NCBI GenBank assembly: GCA_003520205.1
Contig: DOVG01000214.1
Location: forward strand, 1 to 32,348
Direction: 5' to 3'
Origin: Lachnospiraceae bacterium
GTDB lineage: Bacteria; Bacillota; Clostridia; Lachnospirales; Lachnospiraceae
DNA length: 32,348 nucleotides
Of the stretch, positions 9,087 through 16,473 are shown piece after piece. The notes below the pieces were generated by a model. The model was not told the origin of the DNA and ran no database searches. It saw nothing but the letters and a program-made list of their open reading frames with translations. The translations under genes and the position numbers were made by a program. How positions within the stretch are numbered: position 1 is the stretch's first letter; each line of letters starts with the position of its first letter.

Positions 9087-9133
9087 ACTATTACCAAATG
9101 GAGCATAAGTCTAATATCAGGGGGAAATAACGG

Positions 9134-10759
9134 ATGCTGACCAAGTATGTGAGAAGAGATATCCGTCGTGAGGGTTTAAAAAATCTTAAAAGAAGATATT
9201 ATCTGAATATTCTTATTATATTTGTAGTATCAGTTATTATAAATGGTGGATACCATATGGCAACACGTAGATTCGAGGTTCCTATCGATTCTACGCTTAG
9301 TACTGCCATGAATGTTGTAGAAAATACTGAAGATGCTGCAGTTTCAAATAACAGCAGCACTATGGGACTTGACTCAAATCTGTCTAACTCACAGATATTT
9401 TTGAGATTTATATTGAATGTTTTTGACATAGATAATCCTCCGAGTCCGGAGAGTGTTTCATCTAAGTCAGCTAAATACTATGGAGGAGTGGCTTCTGTTT
9501 TCGTAAATGAGATTACGGGCAGCCAGTCCTTTGTCTTTGGAATAATAAATGGTATTAATGAAGTTGCATTTAAAGGCCGGGTAGCTAACTCAGTTATAAT
9601 TTTTATTTTTTCAGTAATATCGATTTTTTTATTTGTTTTTGTAAAGAATGTGATTGTAGTTGGAAAGAACAGATATTTTCTGGAACAGAGAAGATATCAT
9701 GAGACAGGTCCCGGAGAACTTCTTTTCCCATATAAGAACAAGAGATTAAAGAATATATCTAAAATAATGCTTCTTAAATATCTGTTTCAGCTTCTATGGG
9801 ATCTGACGATAGTAGGTGGAGTGATTAAGAGATACGAATATCTGCTTATTCCATATATAGTTGCTGAAAATCCTGATATACAGTACAAGGATGCCTTTCG
9901 AATATCGAAGCAGTTTATGGCGGGAAATAAATATAAGGCTTTTTTGATTGATTTTTCATTTCTGCCATGGTTTGTACTTTCCTACTTTACATTTAATTTA
10001 TCTGCGATTTTCTTTTCTGATGCATACATCGAATGCGTAAGAGCAGAAATGTATATGCGCATCAGATGTGAACGTAAGGATGAACTGGAGCTTTTACTCA
10101 GAAAGTGGCTGAATGATGATATGCTGGCGATAGACCATGTAGAGGAGTCAGAACACCCATCGGGTGAGGAAGTGCTTGATATACCGACTGTTGATATACA
10201 TTCATTCAGACATGATTATATGAGAAGGTATTCCTTCCTTTCGCTGGTACAGCTTTTCTTTACGTACTCGCTGGTGGGATGGATATGGGAGATGGTTTTC
10301 TATCTTGCGACCACAGGTCAGTTTGTAAACAGAGGGACGATGCATGGTCCGTGGCTTCCTATATACGGCTGTGGTGGCATGCTCATAATCCTTCTTCTCA
10401 GACCGTTCAGGGAGAAACCGGAACAGCTCTTTGCTGGTACGGTTATAGTATGTGGTGGAGTTGAATATTTTACTTCCTGGATATTAGAGAAGCTGTTTAA
10501 TGCCAAATGGTGGGATTATACAGGATATTTTCTGAATATAAATGGAAGGATATGCTTTGAAGGACTGCTTGTATTTGGAATGGCAGGACTGGCTTTTACC
10601 TATATACTATCACCTATGCTGGATGATCTGTATAAGAAGGTAGATGAAAAATACAGAAAGATTATCTGTATAATTTTAATGGTACTTTTTGTTGCAGACT
10701 TTATATGGTCTGTACTCAGTCCGAATGTAGGTGAAGGAATCACATCAGGACTAGTATAG
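9134..10759 (+). CDS. DUF975 / CmpB-like (putative ABC-transporter type IV) fusion membrane protein
   Basis: A 541-residue polytopic protein. The N-terminal two thirds resemble the DUF975 membrane family: a basic start, TM near 25-42, then KNRYFLEQRRYHETGPGELL, and a conserved-looking ISKQFMAGNKYKAFLIDFSF block followed by further TM segments. Residues about 360-530 match the CmpB-type family (PF06541): YSLVGWIWEMVFY, FVNRGTMHGPWLPIYGCGG, then WWDYTGYFLNINGRICFEGL. Neither family has a firmly established biochemical role. AGGGGGAAA upstream supports the start. The last three codons lie in the first bases of a large palindromic element (10750-10917), so the native C-terminus may have been altered slightly by its arrival. 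Confidence 0.88.
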   Translation: MLTKYVRRDIRREGLKNLKRRYYLNILIIFVVSVIINGGYHMATRRFEVPIDSTLSTAMNVVENTEDAAVSNNSSTMGLDSNLSNSQIFLRFILNVFDIDNPPSPESVSSKSAKYYGGVASVFVNEITGSQSFVFGIINGINEVAFKGRVANSVIIFIFSVISIFLFVFVKNVIVVGKNRYFLEQRRYHETGPGELLFPYKNKRLKNISKIMLLKYLFQLLWDLTIVGGVIKRYEYLLIPYIVAENPDIQYKDAFRISKQFMAGNKYKAFLIDFSFLPWFVLSYFTFNLSAIFFSDAYIECVRAEMYMRIRCERKDELELLLRKWLNDDMLAIDHVEESEHPSGEEVLDIPTVDIHSFRHDYMRRYSFLSLVQLFFTYSLVGWIWEMVFYLATTGQFVNRGTMHGPWLPIYGCGGMLIILLLRPFREKPEQLFAGTVIVCGGVEYFTSWILEKLFNAKWWDYTGYFLNINGRICFEGLLVFGMAGLAFTYILSPMLDDLYKKVDEKYRKIICIILMVLFVADFIWSVLSPNVGEGITSGLV

Positions 10760-10917
10760 AGATTTCTAATTACCTGGACTCTAAACTTGCCTGTTTTCCA
10801 GAATAGCACAGCACCAAAAGCCTCGGAATAGCTCACTATTCCTACGTTTTTGATACTGCACTCTCTGAAAAACATTCTGCGTTTATAGTCCAGTTAATTA
10901 CGAAACACTATACTAGT
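10750..10917. repeat. 168-bp imperfect palindrome (MITE-like or large structured element)
   Basis: Two 82-nt arms (10750-10831 and 10836-10917) pair around a CTCA loop. The outer 10 nt (ACTAGTATAG) and the inner GGAATAG/CTATTCC stem are perfect. TAATTA-CTGGACT-like blocks also match, with more divergence in the middle. There is no coding capacity. The first bases contain the stop codon of the upstream gene (TAG 10757-10759). It could be a miniature inverted-repeat element or a bidirectional structure between convergent genes; it lacks a terminal T run typical of a terminator. Confidence 0.75.
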
Positions 10918-10938
10918 ATAGAGATTTCTAATTAGAAA
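10912..10938. repeat. Second copy of the palindrome's 23-nt end, with inner 14-bp palindrome
   Basis: The 23 nt at 10750-10772 (starting ACTAGTATAGAGATTTC) recur exactly at 10912-10934, sharing ACTAGT with the right end of the big palindrome. The copy runs into TTTCTAATTAGAAA (10925-10938), itself a perfect palindrome. This may be the pre-insertion sequence, a target duplication, or a remnant of a second element. Confidence 0.7.
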
Positions 10939-10955
10939 CACTAAATGACAATTGT

Positions 10956-11984
10956 TTATAATAAATTGATTATAAGATTCTCGGCTGCATTCACATCTGT
11001 GAGGCGGCCGGTTTTTATATACAGATCTGCCTGTTGACACATATCGAGAGCGTGAAGAAGCTCCTGGGGTTTGTAGTTTTTGCAGATTGATATATATTTT
11101 CTGACTACAAATTCAGGTGATTTCATGAAGGAACTTATCCTGGAGGAATTTGCGCCTTCGGAAAGCATTTCACTTACCTGAACCAGCTGATTATATTGTC
11201 TGGTAATAAGGAATATAACAGTCATTGGCTTAGTCTTCAGAATGCATAGATCATTATAAAGAGATAATGCTTTTTGACTATCCTTTCTGGATATGGCTTC
11301 ACACATATCAAATATCTTATCTTCTACAGGACTTCTGGATATATCATCAATATCTTTGTCTGTAATCTCACCACGTTTAAGACAGTAGTCATGAAGCTTT
11401 ATGGCTTCATTCTTTAACATATTCATGTCGTTACCGACAGTTGAGATAAGTTTCTCCGGCACAGTCATTTTGACTTTCATATTCCCTTCAGCCAGTATGG
11501 ACGTAATCCATTTTGACAGCGTTGCTATATCAGGTGTCAGAAATTCCAGACAGCTGGCTAGTTCAGACTTTGATAAAAGAGTATAAGGTTTCTTCCTTTT
11601 ATCAACTTTGGTTTCGCAGAATATAAGGATGTTGGAATCACTCATTTCGCTGATTGATGCGAGAATGGACTCATCAGACTTATCAAAAAGACCACTGTCT
11701 TCGACAAGGATAGTTCTGTGCTCAGCTAAAAAAGGCATAGTAATCATATCTCCATATACACTGTCAGGACTAAATGTATCCGGAGTGTAGGAGGTAAAGT
11801 TCATGGTGTCGCCTTCAGTTACAAGCGCTTTAATGAGCATATCCCTGTATTGATTGACAAGGTATCTTTCTTCGCCAAATAAGAGATATACTTTGGAGAA
11901 GTTCCCGGACTCTATATGAGAGCGGATAAGATTCATAGATTCTGTTGTAGGATTTGTTTTTTTTCTTTTATTATAATCAGCCAT
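10956..11984 (-). CDS. holA: DNA polymerase III delta subunit
   Basis: The delta subunit acts in the clamp loader, opening the beta sliding clamp. The 342-residue length and sequence fit HolA: after a short polar N-terminus comes the clamp-loader ATPase-like fold with YLLFGEERYLVNQYRDMLIKAL, then a central KLISTVGNDMNMLKNEAIKL segment typical of the family, and a helical C-terminal collar domain ending in DVNAAENLIINLL. It is the only clear gene on the minus strand and converges on the palindromic element. The ATG at 11984 has no Shine-Dalgarno; the promoter at 11991-12019 places the transcript start at about this ATG. An internal ATG (M17) also lacks a good ribosome binding site. The upstream gene is divergent, so holA is probably monocistronic. 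Confidence 0.95.
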   Translation of the reverse strand: MADYNKRKKTNPTTESMNLIRSHIESGNFSKVYLLFGEERYLVNQYRDMLIKALVTEGDTMNFTSYTPDTFSPDSVYGDMITMPFLAEHRTILVEDSGLFDKSDESILASISEMSDSNILIFCETKVDKRKKPYTLLSKSELASCLEFLTPDIATLSKWITSILAEGNMKVKMTVPEKLISTVGNDMNMLKNEAIKLHDYCLKRGEITDKDIDDISRSPVEDKIFDMCEAISRKDSQKALSLYNDLCILKTKPMTVIFLITRQYNQLVQVSEMLSEGANSSRISSFMKSPEFVVRKYISICKNYKPQELLHALDMCQQADLYIKTGRLTDVNAAENLIINLL

Positions 11985-11990
11985 AGCTAG

Positions 11991-12019
11991 AGTATAAACT
12001 TACATAAGTTTTACGGCAA
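11991..12019 (-). promoter_or_regulatory. holA promoter, possibly giving a leaderless mRNA
   Basis: On the minus strand: TTGCCG (12019-12014), 17 nt, TATACT (11996-11991). The predicted start point falls about 7 nt downstream, at the ATG itself. The spacer contains the perfect 6-bp-arm palindrome AACTTA-CA-TAAGTT. Confidence 0.55.
11997..12010. promoter_or_regulatory. Candidate operator palindrome in the holA promoter spacer
   Basis: AACTTACATAAGTT has perfect 6-nt arms around CA and lies wholly between the -35 and -10 of the holA promoter. A related palindrome sits in the divergent promoter (12072-12087), sharing ACTTA and CATAAGT. A shared regulator is inference. Confidence 0.4.
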
Positions 12020-12067
12020 GTGGAAATTCTTTGTATGTGTTGTGATTAGAAATAGTGAACAAGCATT

Positions 12068-12097
12068 TTGACACTTATACATAAGTGATGTTAAAAT
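12068..12097 (+). promoter_or_regulatory. Promoter of the HD-GYP operon
   Basis: TTGACA (12068-12073), 18 nt, TAAAAT (12092-12097). The start point would be near 12104, so the in-frame ATG at 12102 is too early and the ATG at 12144 is the likely start. Confidence 0.7.
12072..12087. promoter_or_regulatory. Candidate operator palindrome in the HD-GYP promoter spacer
   Basis: CACTTATACATAAGTG has perfect 7-nt arms and lies between the -35 and -10 hexamers, overlapping the last two bases of the -35. That is a position where a bound repressor would block polymerase. It resembles the palindrome in the holA promoter. Confidence 0.45.
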
Positions 12098-12143
12098 ATA
12101 TATGCATCATTCTATACATACAAACAATTATGGGGTGTTTTAT

Positions 12144-14240
12144 ATGGAGAATGGAAAAAATATTACGACAAACTATTGGGTAAAAATGCTGGTCATTTGT
12201 CTGGTGGGAATTGCCGTAAATATACTGGGGGCATATTTGGTTAAGTTAACGGATCTTCCGATATATCTGGATTCGGTAGGAACCGTTATTATTGCTGCAA
12301 TAAGTGGAGGACTTCCGGGAATAATAGTAGGACTTGTAACAAGTCTTTTAAAAGGGATTTTGATGGATCCTGATTCGGTTTATTTTTCTGTGATAAGTGT
12401 TCTTATTGCAATAAGTGCAGCATATTTCTCTCAAAAGGGTCTTCTTAAGAAACACTTTGGTGTTATTGGTTTTGCATGCCTGATGGCAATCATTGGTGGT
12501 GGCCATGGCGCAATACTGTACTGGTTGACAAATGATATCTATGAAGGTGTCGAAACGCTTAGGACTCATCTATATAATGATCTTTTCTTTGATCTCCTTG
12601 ATAAGATAATAACTACTGTGATTTTAGGACTTTCCCTAAGATTTATTCCTGAAAAGTTGCAGGAAAAAATGAAGATGGAAGGGTGGCTTCAGACGCCGCT
12701 GTCAAAAGAAGAAAAGGAGGTAGTGAGCCATAGCAGTAATCGTGTATTTTCGCTTCGTGGTAAAATTCTTTTTCTGCTTATTTCAGCATGTGTTTCGGTA
12801 GGTCTGATAGCTATGGTTATTACTCTCATTCTTTACAGAAATTATGCTGAAGAAGAGCATATGAAGCTGGCTCAAAGTACTACAAGTCTGGTAAAGAGTA
12901 TAATTGATCCCGATATGGTGGATGCATATATTGAAGAAGGGGAAAAGGCACCAGGGTATCTTGAAACAGAACAAAGATTATATAATATAATGAAAAGCTC
13001 GACAGATATCCAGTATATATATGTATACAAGATAATGGAGGATGGCTGTCATGTAGTATTTGATCTGGATACTGAAGAAATCAAGGGTGAGAAGCCGGGT
13101 AATATAATCCCTTTTGATGAATCATTTGCTTCAAAGATTCCTGCACTTCTAAAGGGAGAAGAAATCGAGCCAATCATATCAGATGATACCTATGGGTATC
13201 TTATAACGGCATATGAGCCGGTATATGATTCAAATGGTCAGTGTAAATGCTATGCAGCTTCGGATATAGCCATGAGCCTTGTTCAGACGAAGGAACTGAG
13301 CTTTATGCTTAAGCTGATATCCCTGTTCATGGGCTTCTTTATTCTGATTGTGGCTATTGGTCTGTGGTTGTCTGAATATAATATTATACTTCCGGTAAAT
13401 GCAATGGCGATAAGTGCCAGTAAATTTGCCTATGATAATGAAGAAGATCTCGAGCAGAATGTGGAGAGAATTAAGAAGCTTCAGATACATACCGGCGATG
13501 AAATAGAAAATATGTATCAGGCATTTTCTAAAACGACAGAAAACAGCGTTGAGTATATGAATGCTCTTCATACTAAGACTGAAACTATTTCAGAAATGCA
13601 GAATGCGCTGATCATGGTACTTGCCGATATGGTTGAAAACAGAGATGAGAATACGGGCGACCATGTAAGAAAGACGGCAGCCTATACAAGAATAATTATG
13701 GATAAGCTTCTGGATATGAATTGCTACGTAGACCAGCTGACACCACAGTTTATATATAATGTAGAACATTCGGCTCCGCTTCATGATATAGGTAAGATAT
13801 CTGTATCTGATACGATACTCAACAAACCGGGGAAGCTTACTGATGAAGAATTTGAGATAATGAAGACGCATACTACTTCGGGAGCTGTGATTCTCGATCA
13901 GGTTATAGAGAAGGTTCCCGAATCCGGTTATCTGACAGAGGCAAAGAATCTGGCAGAATTCCATCATGAAAAATGGAATGGCAAGGGCTATCCTCACGGA
14001 CTAAAGGGAGAGGATATACCGCTGTCTGCAAGAATAATGGCAGTGGCAGATGTGTTTGATGCGCTGGTATCTGAAAGGTGTTATAAGAAAGCATTTTCGT
14101 TCGAAAAGGCTATGAGCATAATTAAGGAAGATGCGGGATCGCATTTTGATCCAAATGTTGCAGAGGCATTTATACAGTCCTCTGACAGAGTAAGGGAGGT
14201 TATGGACTACTTCAATGAACAAAATAGTACTTCTGGTTGA
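12144..14240 (+). CDS. Membrane HD-GYP cyclic-di-GMP phosphodiesterase with ECF-S-like N-terminal domain
   Basis: A 698-residue signalling protein that should hydrolyse cyclic di-GMP at the membrane. Residues about 8-160 form a polytopic domain (LDSVGTVIIAAISGGLPGI, then more TM segments) resembling substrate-binding components of ECF transporters. A further TM (about 208-230) leads to an extracellular sensor region of about 150 residues, another TM (about 386-407) and a HAMP-like linker. The C-terminal domain has the full HD-GYP signature: H547-D548 in HDIGK, HHEKWNGKGYP with G615-Y616-P617, and MAVADVFDALVSERCYK. ATG 12144, preceded by a GGGGTG Shine-Dalgarno, is chosen over 12102 because the promoter lies too close to the latter. 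The 3' end overlaps the response-regulator gene by 26 nt, so the two are translationally linked. Confidence 0.93.
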   Translation: MENGKNITTNYWVKMLVICLVGIAVNILGAYLVKLTDLPIYLDSVGTVIIAAISGGLPGIIVGLVTSLLKGILMDPDSVYFSVISVLIAISAAYFSQKGLLKKHFGVIGFACLMAIIGGGHGAILYWLTNDIYEGVETLRTHLYNDLFFDLLDKIITTVILGLSLRFIPEKLQEKMKMEGWLQTPLSKEEKEVVSHSSNRVFSLRGKILFLLISACVSVGLIAMVITLILYRNYAEEEHMKLAQSTTSLVKSIIDPDMVDAYIEEGEKAPGYLETEQRLYNIMKSSTDIQYIYVYKIMEDGCHVVFDLDTEEIKGEKPGNIIPFDESFASKIPALLKGEEIEPIISDDTYGYLITAYEPVYDSNGQCKCYAASDIAMSLVQTKELSFMLKLISLFMGFFILIVAIGLWLSEYNIILPVNAMAISASKFAYDNEEDLEQNVERIKKLQIHTGDEIENMYQAFSKTTENSVEYMNALHTKTETISEMQNALIMVLADMVENRDENTGDHVRKTAAYTRIIMDKLLDMNCYVDQLTPQFIYNVEHSAPLHDIGKISVSDTILNKPGKLTDEEFEIMKTHTTSGAVILDQVIEKVPESGYLTEAKNLAEFHHEKWNGKGYPHGLKGEDIPLSARIMAVADVFDALVSERCYKKAFSFEKAMSIIKEDAGSHFDPNVAEAFIQSSDRVREVMDYFNEQNSTSG

Positions 14241-14985
14241 GGACGACTATGCCCTTGCGATGGGAACAACATATACACTGAAGGCTGAAGGCTACGTGGT
14301 GCTTCATGCCAAGACACTTGCTGAGGCGAGAAGAATTCTTTTTGACAGGGATAGCGAAGATGGCCTGGAGAATAATGAAAGAACTGCTCCGGATCTGATT
14401 CTTCTGGATGTGATGCTTCCGGATGGTGACGGATTCTCCTTTATGGAAGAGATTATGGAAAGGGAGATGGATATTCCGGTAGTATTTTCCACTGCTGTTG
14501 GAGATGAGGCAAATATAGTTCGTGGTCTTGATCTTGGGGCAGATGATTATATAACTAAACCTTATAAAGTTAAGGAAATGCTGTCCCGTATAGCAGCTGT
14601 TTTAAGAAGACAGGAAAGAGCCAGGAAAATGGCTATGAGATATGCAGGTAAGGAGGAAAAGGTCGCAGTAGGAAGTAATATCCCGGCGGATGATACAATT
14701 TCTTTCGGAAGTCACAGATATAGTATCAGTGCATTCAGACTTTATAAAGGTGATGAAACTGTAGAATGTACTCCGGCGGAGCTTAGACTTCTAAGAGAAT
14801 TTCTCATTAACAAGGGAGTGGTAATTACCAGAAACCAGCTGATGGAGAGACTCTATGATACTGAAAATGTATTCATAGATGATAATACATTATCTGTATA
14901 TATCAAGAGACTCAGAGATAAGCTGGGAGAGGATTCTATTTATATAAAGACAGTGAAAGGAATTGGGTATAGATTCGAGGACTGA
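14215..14985 (+). CDS. OmpR-family response regulator
   Basis: A 256-residue DNA-binding regulator. The receiver domain has the acidic pair D10/D11, phospho-acceptor D65 in LILLDVMLPDGDGF, and K115 in ITKPYK. It carries an extra acidic loop of about 14 residues (DSEDGLENNERTAP) just before the phosphorylation strand, longer than usual. A linker of about 30 residues leads to a winged-helix domain (about 155-255) with ECTPAELRLLREFL and DDNTLSVYIKRLRDKLG. It overlaps the HD-GYP gene by 26 nt, and the kinase gene begins 1 nt after its stop, so the three form one translational unit and the downstream kinase is the natural partner. Likely targets are nearby envelope genes, by analogy with Bce/Vra-type systems; this is inference. 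Confidence 0.95.
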   Translation: MNKIVLLVEDDYALAMGTTYTLKAEGYVVLHAKTLAEARRILFDRDSEDGLENNERTAPDLILLDVMLPDGDGFSFMEEIMEREMDIPVVFSTAVGDEANIVRGLDLGADDYITKPYKVKEMLSRIAAVLRRQERARKMAMRYAGKEEKVAVGSNIPADDTISFGSHRYSISAFRLYKGDETVECTPAELRLLREFLINKGVVITRNQLMERLYDTENVFIDDNTLSVYIKRLRDKLGEDSIYIKTVKGIGYRFED

Positions 14986-14986
14986 A

Positions 14987-16033
14987 ATGAACAGTAATTA
15001 CGAACGTGATAATTTTAAAAGCAGATACTGGCTGATGACAGGATTTTTTCTTGTTATCAGCCTGATTTTGATATACATCATAATCAGTGGAGCAAGTGCT
15101 TTTGCTAAATTAATTGGATTAATGATATTTCTTACAGAGATAATGATGACAGCAGTCATATATATCTATACAAGTAAAAATATAGATAGAGCATATAAGT
15201 CTATGGAAAAGGCTTCTGATATGATGGTTGATGTAATAGAGGGAAGAGAGATTGATACATCACTGAATCTTGAAGAGGGCAGTGTCGGAATTCTGTATAA
15301 TAATTTCGATAAACTGGTGAATATGTTCAAGGAAGGAAGAAAGAGGGAACAGAGTGAGAAAGAATATCTGAGGGATGTAATGTCAGATATATCGCATCAG
15401 CTGAAAACACCACTAGCGTCTATGGAGGTGTTTGTTGACCTGCTCATAAATGATAAGGTTCAGTCTGAAGAAGAAAAGAAGAAGATACTAACAGAAACTT
15501 CCAATCAGATAAGCCGTATGGAGTGGATGGTTCTGTCCATGCTGAAGCTGGCGAGAATCGAAGCCGGGGCGGTGTCATTTAACATAAATGATGTAAGCCT
15601 TAAGTCTGTTCTTGAAGAAGTAAAAGGTGGAACACATTATCTGACAGACAGGAGAAAACAAAAACTGTACATATCGTGTCCGGAAGATGTGCATATAAAG
15701 GTTGATTATGATTGGATGGTTGAGGCTGTTATAAATATAGTGAAAAATGCATCGGACTACTCGGGAGAAGGAGAAGATATTGACATAACGGTAGAACAAA
15801 GTTCAGTTTTTACCCGAATCAGTATCAGAGATCATGGTATCGGAATGAGCGAAGAAACCATGACACACATATTTGAAAGGTTCTATCGTGCCAGCAGTGA
15901 GGTGAGTCCTAATAGCGTAGGAATAGGTCTTTCACTTTCACGTTCCATAATCGAAGGAATGAAAGGAAGGATTACAGTAGATAGCAGGCTGGGAGAAGGA
16001 AGCGTATTTAAAATATCTTTTGATATATGTTGA
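14987..16033 (+). CDS. Intramembrane-type sensor histidine kinase (BceS-like architecture)
   Basis: A 348-residue kinase partner of the preceding regulator. Two membrane segments (about residues 13-31 and 40-59) are separated by only about 8 residues, so there is no real extracellular sensor; this design is typical of kinases that read a membrane partner such as an ABC permease. The HisKA box has H137 in DISHQLKTPLASM; the ATPase domain has NIVKNASDYS, DHGIGMSEE, FERFYRA and GIGLSLSRSI. The ATG at 14987, 1 nt after the regulator stop, is preferred over an upstream in-frame codon at 14963 because GAGG lies 6 nt before it. Its stop codon lies within the -35 box of the blaI promoter. The FtsX-type permeases encoded downstream are plausible sensory partners, not shown directly. 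Confidence 0.93.
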   Translation: MNSNYERDNFKSRYWLMTGFFLVISLILIYIIISGASAFAKLIGLMIFLTEIMMTAVIYIYTSKNIDRAYKSMEKASDMMVDVIEGREIDTSLNLEEGSVGILYNNFDKLVNMFKEGRKREQSEKEYLRDVMSDISHQLKTPLASMEVFVDLLINDKVQSEEEKKKILTETSNQISRMEWMVLSMLKLARIEAGAVSFNINDVSLKSVLEEVKGGTHYLTDRRKQKLYISCPEDVHIKVDYDWMVEAVINIVKNASDYSGEGEDIDITVEQSSVFTRISIRDHGIGMSEETMTHIFERFYRASSEVSPNSVGIGLSLSRSIIEGMKGRITVDSRLGEGSVFKISFDIC

Positions 16034-16058
16034 CAGGATTGGTCTAATGTGTTAGACT
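16030..16058 (+). promoter_or_regulatory. Promoter of the blaI-type gene, overlapped by its operator
   Basis: TTGACA (16030-16035) overlaps the kinase stop codon. After 17 nt comes TAGACT (16053-16058), a weak -10 that lies in the first half of the operator dyad. Binding there would occlude the promoter. Confidence 0.6.
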
Positions 16059-16087
16059 ACAAACATAGTCGAATGCATTAGACCAAT
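16038..16087. promoter_or_regulatory. 50-bp operator dyad for the BlaI-type repressor
   Basis: The outer arms ATTGGTCTAATG and CATTAGACCAAT are exact complements, and GACTA/TAGTC pairs in the centre, so the whole 50 bp is nearly self-complementary. Each half is also a palindrome: GTCTAATGTGTTAGAC (16042-16057, perfect arms) and GTCGAATGCATTAGAC (16068-16083, nearly perfect). Their centres are 26 bp apart. A separate 10-bp palindrome AAGACGTCTT (16091-16100) stands just before the ribosome binding site. Paired dyads ahead of a BlaI/MecI gene are the family norm; the exact bound bases are inferred. Confidence 0.75.
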
Positions 16088-16112
16088 TATAAGACGTCTT
16101 AGAGGTAGAAAT

Positions 16113-16472
16113 ATGGAAACACCAAAGGTTTTTGAAAGTGAATACAGATTCTGTCTGATACTTTGGGAACATGAACCTATTAAAAGCACAGAGCTTGCAA
16201 AGCTTTGTGAGGCAGAACTAGGATGGAAGAAAGCAACTACTTATACAGTAATCAAAAGGCTTTCAGAGCGAAATGTAATTAAGAGTGAGAAAGCTGTTAT
16301 CACGTCCCTTGTCTCGAAGGAGGAAGTTCAGACGGCAGAGATAGATGACATGGTAGACAGGACATTTTCGGGCAGTATACCTGACTTTCTGGCAGCATTT
16401 TCCAAAAGCAGAAAGCTGTCCCCAAAAGAGATAAGTGATATCCAGAGGCTGATAGACGAATATAAGGACTGA
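16113..16472 (+). CDS. blaI: BlaI/MecI-family transcriptional repressor
   Basis: A 119-residue winged-helix repressor. The N-terminal domain (ESEYRFCLILWEHEPIKSTELAK, then WKKATTYTVIKRLSERNVIKSEK) contacts DNA, and the C-terminal part (about 75-119) is the dimerisation helix pair. In staphylococcal BlaI and MecI the activated sensor inactivates the repressor by cleavage before a Phe in this region; by eye the equivalent bond here is A95-F96 in LAAFSKS. GAGGT precedes the ATG. The stop is 1 nt before the M56 sensor-protease gene, the classical repressor-sensor pairing. A promoter and dyad immediately upstream imply autorepression. The symbol denotes the family; no beta-lactamase gene is present in the window. 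Confidence 0.93.
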   Translation: METPKVFESEYRFCLILWEHEPIKSTELAKLCEAELGWKKATTYTVIKRLSERNVIKSEKAVITSLVSKEEVQTAEIDDMVDRTFSGSIPDFLAAFSKSRKLSPKEISDIQRLIDEYKD

Positions 16473-16473
16473 T

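Noticed and set aside
8597..9106. Open 169-codon minus-strand frame rich in Ser, Leu and Ile
   Set aside because: It mirrors the repeat protein gene on the plus strand; the plus strand has the promoter, AGGAGG and sensible protein features. The low-complexity content is a by-product of the repeats.
10750..10917. Insertion sequence with a transposase
   Set aside because: The palindrome has no open frame of useful length; only a non-autonomous element or structural repeat is possible.
12102..12143. Upstream ATG adding 14 residues to the HD-GYP protein
   Set aside because: The predicted transcript start is at about 12104 and there is no ribosome binding site before 12102; ATG 12144 has one.
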